This document shows, one piece after another, positions 50,578 to 59,426 of a DNA stretch of 64,000 nt (the first letter of the stretch is position 1; each line of letters opens with the position of its first letter). The position numbers and the translations under genes are program-made. The stretch is taken from NCBI GenBank assembly GCA_965228005.1, contig CBDDGV010000003.1, positions 930,001-994,000 on the forward strand, in the 5' to 3' direction. The notes beneath the pieces were generated by a model. It did no database searches. It saw nothing but the letters and a program-made list of their open reading frames with translations, and was not told where the DNA came from. Source of the DNA: JBCCXZ01 sp965228005 (GTDB lineage Bacteria > Planctomycetota > Planctomycetia > Pirellulales > Lacipirellulaceae).

Positions 50578-50840
50578 AATCTGACCGCATCGCTAGCCGC
50601 TGGCCAAGCGACGCAGGACTACCTCCGCCTGGAGGCATTTGCCGCCCCTGCGGTTAATCCTCATGCCAACAGCATCTGATAGCACCTGCGAAAAAAGCCG
50701 TCTTCGGGGAAAACCACTGCACCGGCTCTGAGGGTTGTGCCGATAGTGACGACGGTGCGTGCAGTCGTCCCACAGCGGCCGGCGGTGCGTTGCGGCCAAG
50801 ACGAAGGGGGGCAACCTTTCGATTTTGGACTGCCCTCGTC
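50578..50840. other. Intergenic region upstream of lipoprotein gene
   Basis: About 260 bp after the composite repeat. It presumably contains the lipoprotein gene's promoter. No coding frame with family resemblance was seen. Confidence 0.4.
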
Positions 50841-52001
50841 ATGCGACCGGCGCTTCCACTGATGCTCTGCTTGTCGACGCTGCTGTCGTCGACCCTGGTC
50901 GGTTGCTCGATCTTCCTGCCGGAGGTCTCGCAGCAGCCGGTGGTGCGCAACCCCTTCCCGCAGCTGGTGCAGGTGGCGGTCACGCCGTTCTTCAATCACA
51001 GCGACGAGCCGACCGTCGACGGCCGTGCGTTCGGCATGGCGTACTACGCCGAGCTGCAGTCGATCCAAGGGTTCGAGGTCGTGCCGATGGGGGTCGTCGA
51101 AGAGGCGATCATCCAGCACCGGGTCGACCTGAGCGGCCCGGGCGAAGCGCGGCGGCTGGCGGAGATCCTGGGCGTCGACGCGGTGGTGGTGGGGGCGGTG
51201 ACCGACTTCACGCCGTTCTACCCGCCGAGGTGTGGGCTGAGGGTGGAGTGGTACGCTGCCAACCCGGGGCTGCACCCCATCCCCGCGGGCTACGGCCTTC
51301 CCTGGGACGGGCCGGACGGGGAGTACATCCCCGAAGAGATCAAGTACGAGGCGCAGCTGGCGCAGGCGCGGGTGCACTTCGAGGCGATCACGCCCGACTG
51401 CCGGGGCGCGACGCAGATGCTGCCGCCGCCGCCGATGGATGCGATGGGCGCCGCGGCCCCGCTGCCGCTGCCCAACCCCGACCGGCCCAGCCCGGACCTG
51501 GCCAAGCCGAGTGTGGCGAGCCCGACCGACTCGCCTGGGTTCGACCCGTTCGAGGAGAACAGCCTGCGTCGCGACGACGCGTTGGCGGCATCGCAAGCGT
51601 TGGAGGAACTGCCGCCGGCGGCCGCGGCGCCGGTCGATCCGAGCGGCGCAAGCGGCGGCATGGTTGCGACCGCGCCAGCCGTTTCATCCGGAACGACTGC
51701 TCCACCCTGCACGGACGGCTGCCTGACGGGGACGCCGCTCAAGCCTCCCTGCGTACCGACGGACGCCCCGGTTCTGACGCACACGCGGCTCTATCGGGGG
51801 AACGACCCGTACGTGACAAATGCTTTGAAGGGCTACGTTTACTACCGCGACGACGCCCGCTTCGGGGGGTGGCAGTCTTTCTTGCAGCGGAGCGACGACT
51901 TCATCCGCTTCTGCTGCCACATGCACCTCTCGGAGATGTTCACCGCGCGGGGCGGCGCGCAGGAATCGCGGGTGGTGTGGCGGTGGCCCGAGAGCCGATA
52001 G
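50841..52001 (+). CDS. Lipoprotein hypothetical (CsgG/TolB-N-like domain)
   Basis: 386 residues from the ATG at 50841. The lipobox is STLVGC with Cys at residue 22. Residues 40-120 (VQVAVTPFFNHSDEPTVDGR, AYYAELQSIQGFEVVPMGVV, RRLAEILGVDAVVVGAVTDF) resemble the domain of CsgG/GNA1162-type outer-membrane lipoproteins. A Pro/Ala-rich linker (about 195-300) and a Cys-containing C-terminal part (HTRLYRGNDPYVTNALKGYV) follow. Probably envelope-associated; function unknown. Confidence 0.75.
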   Translation: MRPALPLMLCLSTLLSSTLVGCSIFLPEVSQQPVVRNPFPQLVQVAVTPFFNHSDEPTVDGRAFGMAYYAELQSIQGFEVVPMGVVEEAIIQHRVDLSGPGEARRLAEILGVDAVVVGAVTDFTPFYPPRCGLRVEWYAANPGLHPIPAGYGLPWDGPDGEYIPEEIKYEAQLAQARVHFEAITPDCRGATQMLPPPPMDAMGAAAPLPLPNPDRPSPDLAKPSVASPTDSPGFDPFEENSLRRDDALAASQALEELPPAAAAPVDPSGASGGMVATAPAVSSGTTAPPCTDGCLTGTPLKPPCVPTDAPVLTHTRLYRGNDPYVTNALKGYVYYRDDARFGGWQSFLQRSDDFIRFCCHMHLSEMFTARGGAQESRVVWRWPESR

Positions 52002-52185
52002 GCACTATGTATCCCCAACCCAGGGTAGGCCCTGGTGCAGGGCGCTACGCTTGAGGACCGGCACGCACGGAGGCGCCCCCCGCGGCGACGCCAGGCCGGC
52101 CGCCCGCCTGACCCCCCCCCGCCACTTGAGCCCGACGCGTGACGGCTCGTCTGCGGGGAAGAGCCCGCCGCCGGGAGAGCGATCT

Positions 52186-52416
52186 GTGAACGACGATATC
52201 AATGTGCTGGCACTGGTCAAAGGCAAGGAACGCTACGTGTTCCTGTACGACGACTCGCAACGGGCCGAGGCCCTGCGGACGCTGGGGCGGTTTGCTTCCA
52301 ACCCCGACCTGAGTTTCAGCTGGTACGACGCGGCGGTGCTGAGCCAGAAGGTGCGCAACTCCGGGCCGGTGCACGAGCGGGTCTCGCTGCCGCAGCCGAG
52401 CGATAGCGAAGAGTAG
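52186..52416 (+). CDS. Small conserved hypothetical protein
   Basis: 76 residues from a GTG at 52186, preceded by GGGAGAG at 6 nt. VNDDINVLALVKGKERYVFLYDD, AEALRTLGRFASNPDLSFSW and YDAAVLSQKVR form a compact alpha/beta pattern without membrane segments. The region upstream in the same frame (from 52051) is low complexity and probably untranslated. I cannot name the family; the look is of a well-conserved planctomycete protein. Confidence 0.65.
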   Translation: MNDDINVLALVKGKERYVFLYDDSQRAEALRTLGRFASNPDLSFSWYDAAVLSQKVRNSGPVHERVSLPQPSDSEE

Positions 52417-52505
52417 ATTTCGCGCTCCGGAGGTATGCGCGGCGCCCCAGCGACGCGTAGCGTCGCGGCTATCTGTAGTGACGCATCTGTTTCAGTGGAT
52501 CAGTC

Positions 52506-53405
52506 GTGCAGCGTAAGATCGCCCAATTCTTGCGGCACTTGCAGATCGAGCGGGCGGCTTCTCCGCACACCGTGAAGGGCTACCGGGAAGACCTCGGGGC
52601 CTTTGCCGAGTTCTTCGCCGACGCCCAGGGCGTTTCTGCAGAACCCGAGACCATCACGCCGCAAGAGCTGCGGGGTTTTCTCACGGCGCTGCACAACGCG
52701 GGGTACGCGAAGACCTCGATCGCGCGGAAGCTGGCTTCGCTGCGGAGCTTCTACCGCTACGGCATGCGGGAGGGCTGGGCCGAGAGCAACCCGGCGCGGG
52801 CGTTGCGGAACCCCCGGAAAGCTCGAAAACTGCCGCACTTCCTGAGCGACGCGGACATCGAGAAGCTGCTGGGGGCGCCCGACGCGACGACCACGCTCGG
52901 CCTGCGGGACCGGGCGATTCTGGAGACGCTCTACTCGGCGGGGCTTCGCGTGAGCGAGCTGGTCGACCTCTCGGACGCGGACCTCGACCTGGCCCAGGGC
53001 GTGCTGCGGGCCCGAGGCAAGGGCCGCAAGGAACGGTTGGCCCCGTTGGGGTCGTACGCCGTGGCGGCGATCGAGGCTTGGCTCGTGAAGCGGAAGCTTC
53101 ACCAGAAAGAAGAGCAGGGCCGGGGGGCGCCGGTGTTTGTGAACCGGTTCGGTAGGCGGCTGACCACACGCAGCGTGGGCCGGATGCTGGAGAAGTACCT
53201 GCAGGCAACCGGCCTCGACCGGCGGACGAGCCCGCACACGCTTCGGCACAGCTTTGCGACGCACCTGTTGGATCGCGGGGCGGACATCCGCAGCGTGCAG
53301 GAGCTGCTGGGGCACAAGAGCCTGGTGACGACCCAGATCTACACGCACGTGAGCACCGCCAGCCTGCGGCGGGCATACGAGCAGGCTCATCCTCGGGCTC
53401 GGTGA
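52506..53405 (+). CDS. xerC: Tyrosine recombinase XerC/XerD
   Basis: 299 residues from the GTG at 52506. An N-terminal SAM-like DNA-binding domain (FLRHLQIERAASPHTVKGYREDLG) is followed by a catalytic domain with all catalytic residues: R148 (GLRVSEL), K172 (GKGRKERL), H244 and R247 (HTLRHSFATHLL), H270 (LGHKS) and Tyr279 (IYTH). XerC/D resolves chromosome dimers at dif. I see no dif-like site nearby and no mobile-element context, so it is probably the housekeeping enzyme. XerC versus XerD cannot be settled. Confidence 0.92.
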   Translation: MQRKIAQFLRHLQIERAASPHTVKGYREDLGAFAEFFADAQGVSAEPETITPQELRGFLTALHNAGYAKTSIARKLASLRSFYRYGMREGWAESNPARALRNPRKARKLPHFLSDADIEKLLGAPDATTTLGLRDRAILETLYSAGLRVSELVDLSDADLDLAQGVLRARGKGRKERLAPLGSYAVAAIEAWLVKRKLHQKEEQGRGAPVFVNRFGRRLTTRSVGRMLEKYLQATGLDRRTSPHTLRHSFATHLLDRGADIRSVQELLGHKSLVTTQIYTHVSTASLRRAYEQAHPRAR

Positions 53406-53418
53406 ATTGGGGCCGAAT

Positions 53419-53440
53419 CCGATCGACTGAAGTCGATCGG
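53419..53440. terminator. Hairpin after xerC
   Basis: Perfect 9-bp stem CCGATCGAC-TGAA-GTCGATCGG starting 13 bp after the xerC stop codon. No immediate T-run (GGATTTCTTTG follows 12 nt later), so terminator activity is uncertain. Confidence 0.5.
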
Positions 53441-53924
53441 CCTGGGGCCGGATTTCTTTGTAACGCTGCTGCACGCCCCACGCTTGTAGGGGTGTGACGA
53501 GAATGCGTCGAGCGTTCTCGTGCCGGGGTCGCCGGCGGCTGCAGGTTTACCTTTGTGAGCAGGCAATCCCTGGTGTGTGTCGCACCAGCTGCAGCCGCTC
53601 GGCGGTCTCCCCGCTTATTCGGCCCTCCCGGCACAACCGGCGCCACTGCGCCGGCATCTTTGCCACGCCCGGCAATCGTGCTGCCTCCGCAGCGAATTGG
53701 GCGCCTTGTCTGGGGGAATTCGTTGACCCTCCGCCTCGGGCGACGTAGATGTTTTCCGACAGCTATGGCGAATTCTCCCCAACCGGCCCGCGGTGCATCG
53801 CTCCCCTCGCACCGCTGCCGCTGGGTTCGCCCGCGAACCGTGAACCCAGTCGCCTCAGACGAAGCCAACCAAGCAGACACGCCGGCCCCGCGCCGCGTCC
53901 GAATGGAGAGGGGAGACCCGCCCG
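53441..53924. other. Intergenic region, no gene seen
   Basis: About 480 bp before the sigma-54 activator gene. A small hairpin (ACGAGAA/TTCTCGT around 53499-53522) is visible. Open frames here have no family resemblance. Confidence 0.4.
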
Positions 53925-55301
53925 ATGAGTCAGCATTCTTTGCTGCTAGTGGACAAAGACCAGCCGTTGCTCCAGTCGCTCGCCCAGTGGCTGAAGGGCC
54001 AGGGGCTTGAGGTCGAAGCCACCGGTTCCTACGCCGACGCCCTGGAGGCGTTGCGGCTGCAGGAGTTCGACCTGGTGATCGCCGATGTGGGCATCACCGA
54101 CGCCGACCAGTGCGACCTGCTCGAGCAGCTCAAGCGCGTGCGGCCGGGGGCAGAGGTGATCCTCATGGCCGGCAACGGCAACCCGGACGCGGCCGTCGAG
54201 GCCCTCCGCGCCGGGGCGGCCGACTACATCACCAAGCCGATCATGAGCGACGAGCTGCTGATGACCATTGAGCGGACGCTCAATCAGCACGACGTGATCG
54301 AAGAGAACACGCAGCTCCGCCGGGAGCTCGACCGGCACTACACACGGCACAACATCATCGGCCAGGACCCGCGGATGCTGCGGGTGTTCGAGATGGTCGA
54401 GAGCGTGGCCGACACGCGGGCGACGGTTCTGATCACCGGCGAGAGCGGCACGGGCAAGTCGATGATCGCCCGGGCGTTGCACCGCCGCAGCAGCCGGGCG
54501 TCCAAACCGTTTATCGAGGTCGCCTGCGGGGCGCTGCCAGAGAACCTGCTTGAGAGCGAGCTGTTCGGCCACGTCGCGGGCGCCTTCACGGGGGCCACGA
54601 CCGACAAGGTGGGCAAATTCAAGCAGGCCGACGGCGGCACCATCTTCCTGGACGAGATCGGCACGGCCAGCCCCGCGATGCAGGTGAAGCTTCTGCGTGT
54701 GCTGCAGGAGCTGGAATTCGAGCAGGTCGGCGGCGGCAAGACGTTCAAGGTGGACGTCCGCGTGGTGCTGGCGACCAACGAGGACCTCGCCGACGCGGTC
54801 GCCGAGGGCCGGTTCCGGCAGGACCTGTACTACCGGATCAATGTGATCAACGTCGAGCTGCCGTCCCTGCGGCGGCGGCGTTCGGACATCACGCTGCTGG
54901 CCCAGAGCTTCCTGGAGCAGGCCCGCGAGGACGCCAGCCGCACCGTGACCGGGTTCGCCGAGGACGCGGTGGCGGCCCTGGAGAACTACCACTGGCCGGG
55001 CAACATCCGCGAGCTGCAGAACGTGGTGGAGCGGGCCGTGCTGCTGGGCCGCGGGGAGATGATCACCGCCAGCGACCTGCCCCGGGAGGTGACCGGCGGG
55101 CAGCGAACCACGGCCGCCCGGGCGGGGTCGATGACCCTGAAGGAGGCCCTAGAGGAGCCCGAGCGGCAGATCATCCGCGAGGTGCTCGACAGCCACAACT
55201 GGAACCGGAACGCCACCGCCGACGCCCTGGGCGTGAATCGGACGACGCTCTACAAGAAGATGAAGCGGTTGGGGCTGGAGGATTCGCAGTATTCGCTCTA
55301 A
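53925..55301 (+). CDS. Sigma-54-dependent response regulator (NtrC-type)
   Basis: 458 residues in three domains. Receiver (1-120): Asp54 in VIADVGI and Lys104 in ITKPI are kept, but the acidic pair is D10-K11 (LLVDKDQ) and the switch Thr/Ser is Ala82 (ILMAGNG). AAA+ domain (145-385): Walker A GESGTGKS from residue 172, the sigma-54 loop GAFTGA from residue 219, Walker B GTIFLDEIG, and the arginine-finger region FRQDLYYRINV. Fis-type HTH at the end (NWNRNATADALGVNRTTLYKKMKRLGL). It activates RpoN promoters. No histidine kinase gene is adjacent. Confidence 0.93.
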   Translation: MSQHSLLLVDKDQPLLQSLAQWLKGQGLEVEATGSYADALEALRLQEFDLVIADVGITDADQCDLLEQLKRVRPGAEVILMAGNGNPDAAVEALRAGAADYITKPIMSDELLMTIERTLNQHDVIEENTQLRRELDRHYTRHNIIGQDPRMLRVFEMVESVADTRATVLITGESGTGKSMIARALHRRSSRASKPFIEVACGALPENLLESELFGHVAGAFTGATTDKVGKFKQADGGTIFLDEIGTASPAMQVKLLRVLQELEFEQVGGGKTFKVDVRVVLATNEDLADAVAEGRFRQDLYYRINVINVELPSLRRRRSDITLLAQSFLEQAREDASRTVTGFAEDAVAALENYHWPGNIRELQNVVERAVLLGRGEMITASDLPREVTGGQRTTAARAGSMTLKEALEEPERQIIREVLDSHNWNRNATADALGVNRTTLYKKMKRLGLEDSQYSL

Positions 55302-55327
55302 GGCGGGGCAATTCCGCAGAAGTTCGA

Positions 55328-55356
55328 TTGAAGGTTGCGGCCGGCGTGAGATAACA
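55328..55356 (+). promoter_or_regulatory. Possible promoter of the Cys-rich gene
   Basis: TTGAAG and ATAACA separated by 17 bp, about 85 bp before the ATG at 55443. Match to the -10 consensus is weak. A second TTGACT at 55370 has no good -10. A GGCCGGCC hairpin lies between promoter and gene. Confidence 0.25.
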
Positions 55357-55442
55357 TAGATTGTGTGGGTTGACTTTACCGTTTAGGGCCGGCCGCCGTT
55401 GGCCGGCCGATTCAAATAGCGTCCTCAGAGGGGAGAACTGCC

Positions 55443-55760
55443 ATGAATCGTTTTGGAATCGCCGCTGCTTTGCTGGCGGCCGTGCTGACCTTCGGCGCCA
55501 CCGCCGAGAAGGCTTCGGCTGGTGACCCGTGCTGCTGCCCGCCCGCTCCGATCCAGGTCGAGCTGTGCGTCCAGCCGCCCTGCAGCTGCTGCAGCAAAAC
55601 CGTGTGCGTCTGCGTGCCCGGTTGCTGCACCGAGCCGCCCTGCGTCACCTGGAAGAAAGGCCTGTTCGGCCGCTGCATCGGCACCTACTGCTGGCCCTGC
55701 TGCGGCCACGAGGTGAAGGTCGTGGTCACGCGTAAGGGCGACGTGAAGGTCCGCGGCTAA
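55443..55760 (+). CDS. Cys-rich secreted protein
   Basis: 105 residues preceded by AGAGGGGAG. Signal peptide MNRFGIAAALLAAVLTFGAT ending near ASA. The mature 80-residue part has 17 cysteines, many in pairs (CCCPPAP, CSCCSKTVCVCVPGCC, CWPCCGHE), then VKVVVTRKGDVKVRG. Such a density implies disulfide crosslinking or metal binding. No named family. A strong terminator (55786-55822) follows, so it is a single-gene transcript and may be well expressed. Compare the Cys-rich protein at 59427. Confidence 0.8.
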   Translation: MNRFGIAAALLAAVLTFGATAEKASAGDPCCCPPAPIQVELCVQPPCSCCSKTVCVCVPGCCTEPPCVTWKKGLFGRCIGTYCWPCCGHEVKVVVTRKGDVKVRG

Positions 55761-55785
55761 CGCCGACGCCTTCCACCGAATTCGA

Positions 55786-55822
55786 AAGCCGGGCGCCTCC
55801 TTTGAGGCGCCCGGCTTTTTTT
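55786..55822 (+). terminator. Rho-independent terminator
   Basis: GC-rich 12-bp stem GCCGGGCGCCTC/GAGGCGCCCGGC with a short loop, followed by TTTTTTT. A textbook intrinsic terminator for the Cys-rich gene. Confidence 0.93.
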
Positions 55823-55864
55823 GTTGGCTGAGTCGATTGAGAACAAGGAGATAGGGGAGGTTTT

Positions 55865-55997
55865 GGGGATGACGGGGGATAAGGGAGAAGAAACTGTGGG
55901 AGGCGTCTCCGACGCCGATTACGCATTCCATTGGTTACCGTAATCGGGCTCGGAGAGCCCTCCCACAATCCCTTTCTCCTTATCTCCCGTCATCCCC
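55865..55997. repeat. Long imperfect inverted repeat made of two palindromic units
   Basis: Outer arms GGGGATGACGGGGGATAAGG and its near complement (about 55865-55890 and 55971-55997) flank two inverted copies of a roughly 30-nt unit (GTGGGAGG, small hairpin, CCGATTACG) around a 15-nt centre (55924-55938). The small hairpins differ between copies (GGCGTC-TCC-GACGCC and GGGCTC-GGA-GAGCCC), yet each still pairs. The right arm forms the 3' end of the gene at 55980. Confidence 0.85.
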
Positions 55998-56450
55998 GAC
56001 ATCCCCCTCATCCCCTTCTCCTCGAGTCGGCCTTCCTAGCGAAGGCGGGACAGTAGGCTCGACTTGGCGGAGGTCCTCGGCCGTGTAGCGGCGGTCAATG
56101 GGGCCGTCGCTCTCGACGACCTCGTACTCCAGCCGCCTCTTGCGAGCGTCCCAGTGGACTTCCTGCACCACCGCCGTCCGCGGCGTGTTGGCGTAGCCGC
56201 GGGAGAGGACCTCGACCCAGTCGCCGATCTCGAAGCCCTCGCCCCGCACTTCCTTCCAGAGGGTGCGCTTCACGCGGAGTCGGTGGTCGCCGTAGTGGAG
56301 CACGACGTACTCGCCGCGCTCGCCTTCGCGTCGGAAGACCCGCGTGCTGGGGATCAACTCCCGGGCGAGCTCGACGTCTTCGGGGTGGACCCAGTCGTTG
56401 CCGTCTTCGGGCCACCAAGGGTAGTAGCCGTAGCGGGGTTCTGGTTTCAT
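55980..56450 (-). CDS. Hypothetical protein with repeat-derived C-terminus
   Basis: 156 residues from the ATG at 56450 (MKPEPRYGYYPWWPEDGNDW). Soluble, acidic-basic mix with a beta-rich core: GERGEYVVLHYGDHRLRVKR, FEIGDWVEVLSRG, TAVVQEVHWDARKRRLEYEV. The domain could be an SH3-like barrel, which is a guess. The last 13 residues (Gly/Asp/Glu repeats) are encoded by the arm of the adjacent long inverted repeat, so the original protein probably ended a little earlier. Confidence 0.7.
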   Translation of the reverse strand: MKPEPRYGYYPWWPEDGNDWVHPEDVELARELIPSTRVFRREGERGEYVVLHYGDHRLRVKRTLWKEVRGEGFEIGDWVEVLSRGYANTPRTAVVQEVHWDARKRRLEYEVVESDGPIDRRYTAEDLRQVEPTVPPSLGRPTRGEGDEGDVGDDGR

Positions 56451-56677
56451 CGCCGCCCTCCGTTCCGTGAGGGGCCGCTCCCATGGCGACGCCCCGGGGC
56501 CCGCAGAACCGGACCGACCCCTCGTGTGCATTGTATCGGACTGGCGGATCGGGCCAACTCAGGCCGGACGTGTGCGGGTCGGCGGCGTATATTCTACGGT
56601 GCCGCGAGGGCTCGCCGCGTCGTGGCTGCTGGTGGCGTCTCGCCCGTCGAAATCCAACCACCCCGCCGCGCCGCGCA

Positions 56678-58189
56678 ATGAAACTGCAAGACCTGTTCAC
56701 GCACCACGGCATCGTGGGCAACCCGTTCGCCGACGAGGACGCCCAGACCGACCCGGTCTTCCGCGACGCCTGCGCCGCGAGCACCTACCACCCGCACTGG
56801 GACAAGATCTACGGCGACCCGACCAACCCTTCCACCTCGGTGGTGTTCGGCGAGAAGGGTGCGGGCAAGACGGCGATCCGCCTCCAAATCGCTTCCCGCA
56901 TCGCCGAGCACAACGCCAGCCGCGACGACGGCAAGGCGCTGGTCATCGAGTACGACGACTTCAACCCCTTCCTCGACCGGTTCGCCGACCGGCTGAGCGC
57001 CCGCAAACGCCGCCAGCCCGCCAAGGTGCTCGCGGAGTGGAAGCTGTGGGACCACATGGACGCGATCCTCTCGCTGGGCGTGACCCCGCTAGTGGACCGT
57101 GTGCTCGGGCTGTCGCAGCCCTCGGGCAGCGCCGGCAACAACCTGCCGGAAGACGCCCTGAAGCGGCTCGACCGGTTCCAACGCCGCGACCTTCTGCTGC
57201 TGGCCGCCTGCTACGACAACTCGCCGACCGAGTCGTTCGAGTCGCGCTGGTTCCGCCTGAGGCGCAAGCTCCGCTACATGCCGTGGCAGAATTGGGGCCT
57301 GCGGGCGATCGGGCTGGTCACGAAGTCGATCATCATCGGCGCCGTCCTGCTCTTTGCCACCGACGCCGGGGAGCGCTGGAACGCCTTCAAGAGCCCGTGG
57401 CTCTACCTGTTCATCCTGCTCGGCTGGATGCCGTGGTTGATCCAGTCCAGCCGGTGGGCCTGGCAAGCGCGGGGCGTGTCGAACCGGCTCCGCACGGTGA
57501 CGCGCGACCTGTGGCCGCTGCGGCGGGTGCTGATGAACTTCAACGCCCGCGACATCAACAATCAACCGCTGCCGAACAAGTGGCGGACCGACGACCGCTA
57601 CGAGCTGCTCTACAAACTGCAGGGCGTGCTCCGGGCGCTGGGCTACACGGGCATCGTCGTGCTGGTCGACCGCGTGGACGAGCCGCACCTGATCAACGGG
57701 TCGTTGCAGAGCATGCGCGACTTCGTGTGGTCGATGCTCGACAACAAGTTCCTGAAGCAGCCCGGGCTGGGGATGAAGATGCTGCTGCCGATCGAGCTGT
57801 CGGAGTACATCCAGCACGAGGACCGCGACTTCTACCAGCGGGCCCGGCTCGACAAGCAGAACCTGGTCCCCTCGCTGGAGTGGACGGGCGAATCGCTGTT
57901 CGACCTGGCGTCGGCCCGGACCCAGGCGTGCGCCGCCGACGGGAAATCGCCGCAGCTGCGGGACCTGTTCGAAGCGGAGATCGACGACGCCCGGCTGATC
58001 GCGGCGTTCGCGTCGCTGCGGGTGCCGCGGCACCTGTTCAAGTTCCTGCACCGCCTGCTGGTGACGCACTGCCAGTCGCACGTCGACACGCAGCCGTCCT
58101 GGCAGGTGGACTCGGCTCTGTTCGAGGCGCAGCTCGCCGTCTACCGCCGCGAGCAATCGGCCGCCGATCACGGGCTGGCCGTGGTGTGA
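56678..58189 (+). CDS. Membrane P-loop ATPase (KAP-like)
   Basis: 503 residues from the ATG at 56678 (MKLQDLFTHHGIVGNPFADE). Walker A FGEKGAGKTAI is at about residue 58. Two membrane helices (about 205-225, LRAIGLVTKSIIIGAVLLFA, and 236-255, WLYLFILLGWMPWLI) are inserted before the Walker B segment GIVVLVDRVDEP (about residue 325). Late helical parts resemble AAA/STAND sensors (MKMLLPIELSEYI). A membrane hairpin within a P-loop domain is the hallmark of KAP NTPases, which organise membrane-bound complexes. No partner gene is adjacent. The upstream 65 codons in frame are not family-like. Confidence 0.72.
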   Translation: MKLQDLFTHHGIVGNPFADEDAQTDPVFRDACAASTYHPHWDKIYGDPTNPSTSVVFGEKGAGKTAIRLQIASRIAEHNASRDDGKALVIEYDDFNPFLDRFADRLSARKRRQPAKVLAEWKLWDHMDAILSLGVTPLVDRVLGLSQPSGSAGNNLPEDALKRLDRFQRRDLLLLAACYDNSPTESFESRWFRLRRKLRYMPWQNWGLRAIGLVTKSIIIGAVLLFATDAGERWNAFKSPWLYLFILLGWMPWLIQSSRWAWQARGVSNRLRTVTRDLWPLRRVLMNFNARDINNQPLPNKWRTDDRYELLYKLQGVLRALGYTGIVVLVDRVDEPHLINGSLQSMRDFVWSMLDNKFLKQPGLGMKMLLPIELSEYIQHEDRDFYQRARLDKQNLVPSLEWTGESLFDLASARTQACAADGKSPQLRDLFEAEIDDARLIAAFASLRVPRHLFKFLHRLLVTHCQSHVDTQPSWQVDSALFEAQLAVYRREQSAADHGLAVV

Positions 58190-58341
58190 GCGGGCCGAGG
58201 CCGGCAGAGTGCTAGCACTCGGCGTGACGGCTTTCTCGGCGGCAACGACCTATTGACCGGCCCCCGGCGGTTTGGAACACTCCTCGCCCACGTCAGCCGG
58301 ACCCGGTCCGGCCGACGCGTGCTTGCCCCCTGGCTTCCGGA

Positions 58342-58959
58342 GTGACTGCCATGCTGGTCCGTTGTGCTGCCCCGTTGTTTGCTGGCCTGCTGTTTGTCTG
58401 CGGCTGCGGCCAATCGACCCCCACGGGGGAAATCGTCTCCGGCGGCTCGGAGGCCTCGCTGACGGACGACCCCATCCAGGTGGTGAGCGTCTTCTTGGAA
58501 GCGGTCCGCAGCGGCGACCACGAAACCGCGAGCGGGCAGCTGACTCCGCTGGCCGTTCAGCGTATCAAGGAGCACAACCTCACGTTCGCGCCCCCGCCCA
58601 GCGACACGGCGAGCTTCGTCGTCGGGGAACTCGAGCAGGTCGACGAGCAGACCGCGTTAGTCGAGTCCACCTGGACCGAGGTCGACGCCGAGGGCAAGCC
58701 GTTCGACGAGAAGATGACTTGGGCGCTGAAGGTGGCCGCGGGTTCGTGGCGGATCGTCGGCATGGCCGCCGATGTCGGCCCGGGGCTAGACCCGGTGGTG
58801 CTGGACTTTGAGAACCCGTCCAACGTGTTTGGACCGACCAGACGCCCGAGCCCGGAGCCGGCTCAAACGGTCTCACAGCCGGAGCCCGCACCCGCCGAAG
58901 GCTACCGCCAGGCGACGCTCCCCGGGACGCCGGCACAGGCTCAGCCGGTGACCCGCTAG
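58342..58959 (+). CDS. Lipoprotein with NTF2/SnoaL-like pattern
   Basis: 205 residues; the start is the ATG at 58342 or the one at 58351. N-terminus MLVRCAAPLFAGLLFVCGCG holds a lipobox-like stretch with candidate lipidated Cys. Residues 40-150 (PIQVVSVFLEAVRSGDHETA, LVESTWTEVDAEGKPFDEKM, TWALKVAAGSWRIVGMAADV) fit the cone-shaped fold of small DUF-type stress or transport lipoproteins. The C-terminal 50 residues are Pro-rich. Function unknown. Confidence 0.65.
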   Translation: MTAMLVRCAAPLFAGLLFVCGCGQSTPTGEIVSGGSEASLTDDPIQVVSVFLEAVRSGDHETASGQLTPLAVQRIKEHNLTFAPPPSDTASFVVGELEQVDEQTALVESTWTEVDAEGKPFDEKMTWALKVAAGSWRIVGMAADVGPGLDPVVLDFENPSNVFGPTRRPSPEPAQTVSQPEPAPAEGYRQATLPGTPAQAQPVTR

Positions 58960-59426
58960 GCGGCCCCAGAGTTTCCTCTGGTTGATCTATCCTTCCTATT
59001 CTCGCGCTTGCGGCTGCGTGCAAAGCTCATCGCGCGCCGCGATTGCGCTAAGAATCGCACTATTTTTCTCGGAATAGGGCGAAACGTTCCCCGCCACTTG
59101 ACTCCGGTGGGGGCCGTGATAGGTTTACGCCCTAAGTTTTCCAGGTTGCACACTTAATGTGACCACCAGGGCTTGTGCAGTCGTCAGGAGTTTCCCCCAC
59201 GGCTGCCTCCGGCGGGTCCTGAATCCCACCTGACCGCCGGGCCTGAAAAGCATATATCGTTGCTCCGCCGGCCGGCCGCTGGCCGCCGGAGCAGAGGACC
59301 GAGGCGGCAAGACAGGGTTGTCTAGACCCTTGGACCAGATTGGAACCCAGGGCGGCCGCCGGCGTGGCGGGGCCCGACCATTTTCCGCTGACTGCAGACC
59401 GCAGATTGGGCGGGGGGAGAAAAAAG
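58960..59426. other. Long intergenic/leader region before the Cys-rich gene
   Basis: 467 bp without a gene. A GC-rich hairpin (CCGGCCGGCCGCTGGCCG, about 59267-59285) lies in what may be a long 5' leader of the Cys-rich gene at 59427. No known riboswitch recognised. Confidence 0.45.
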
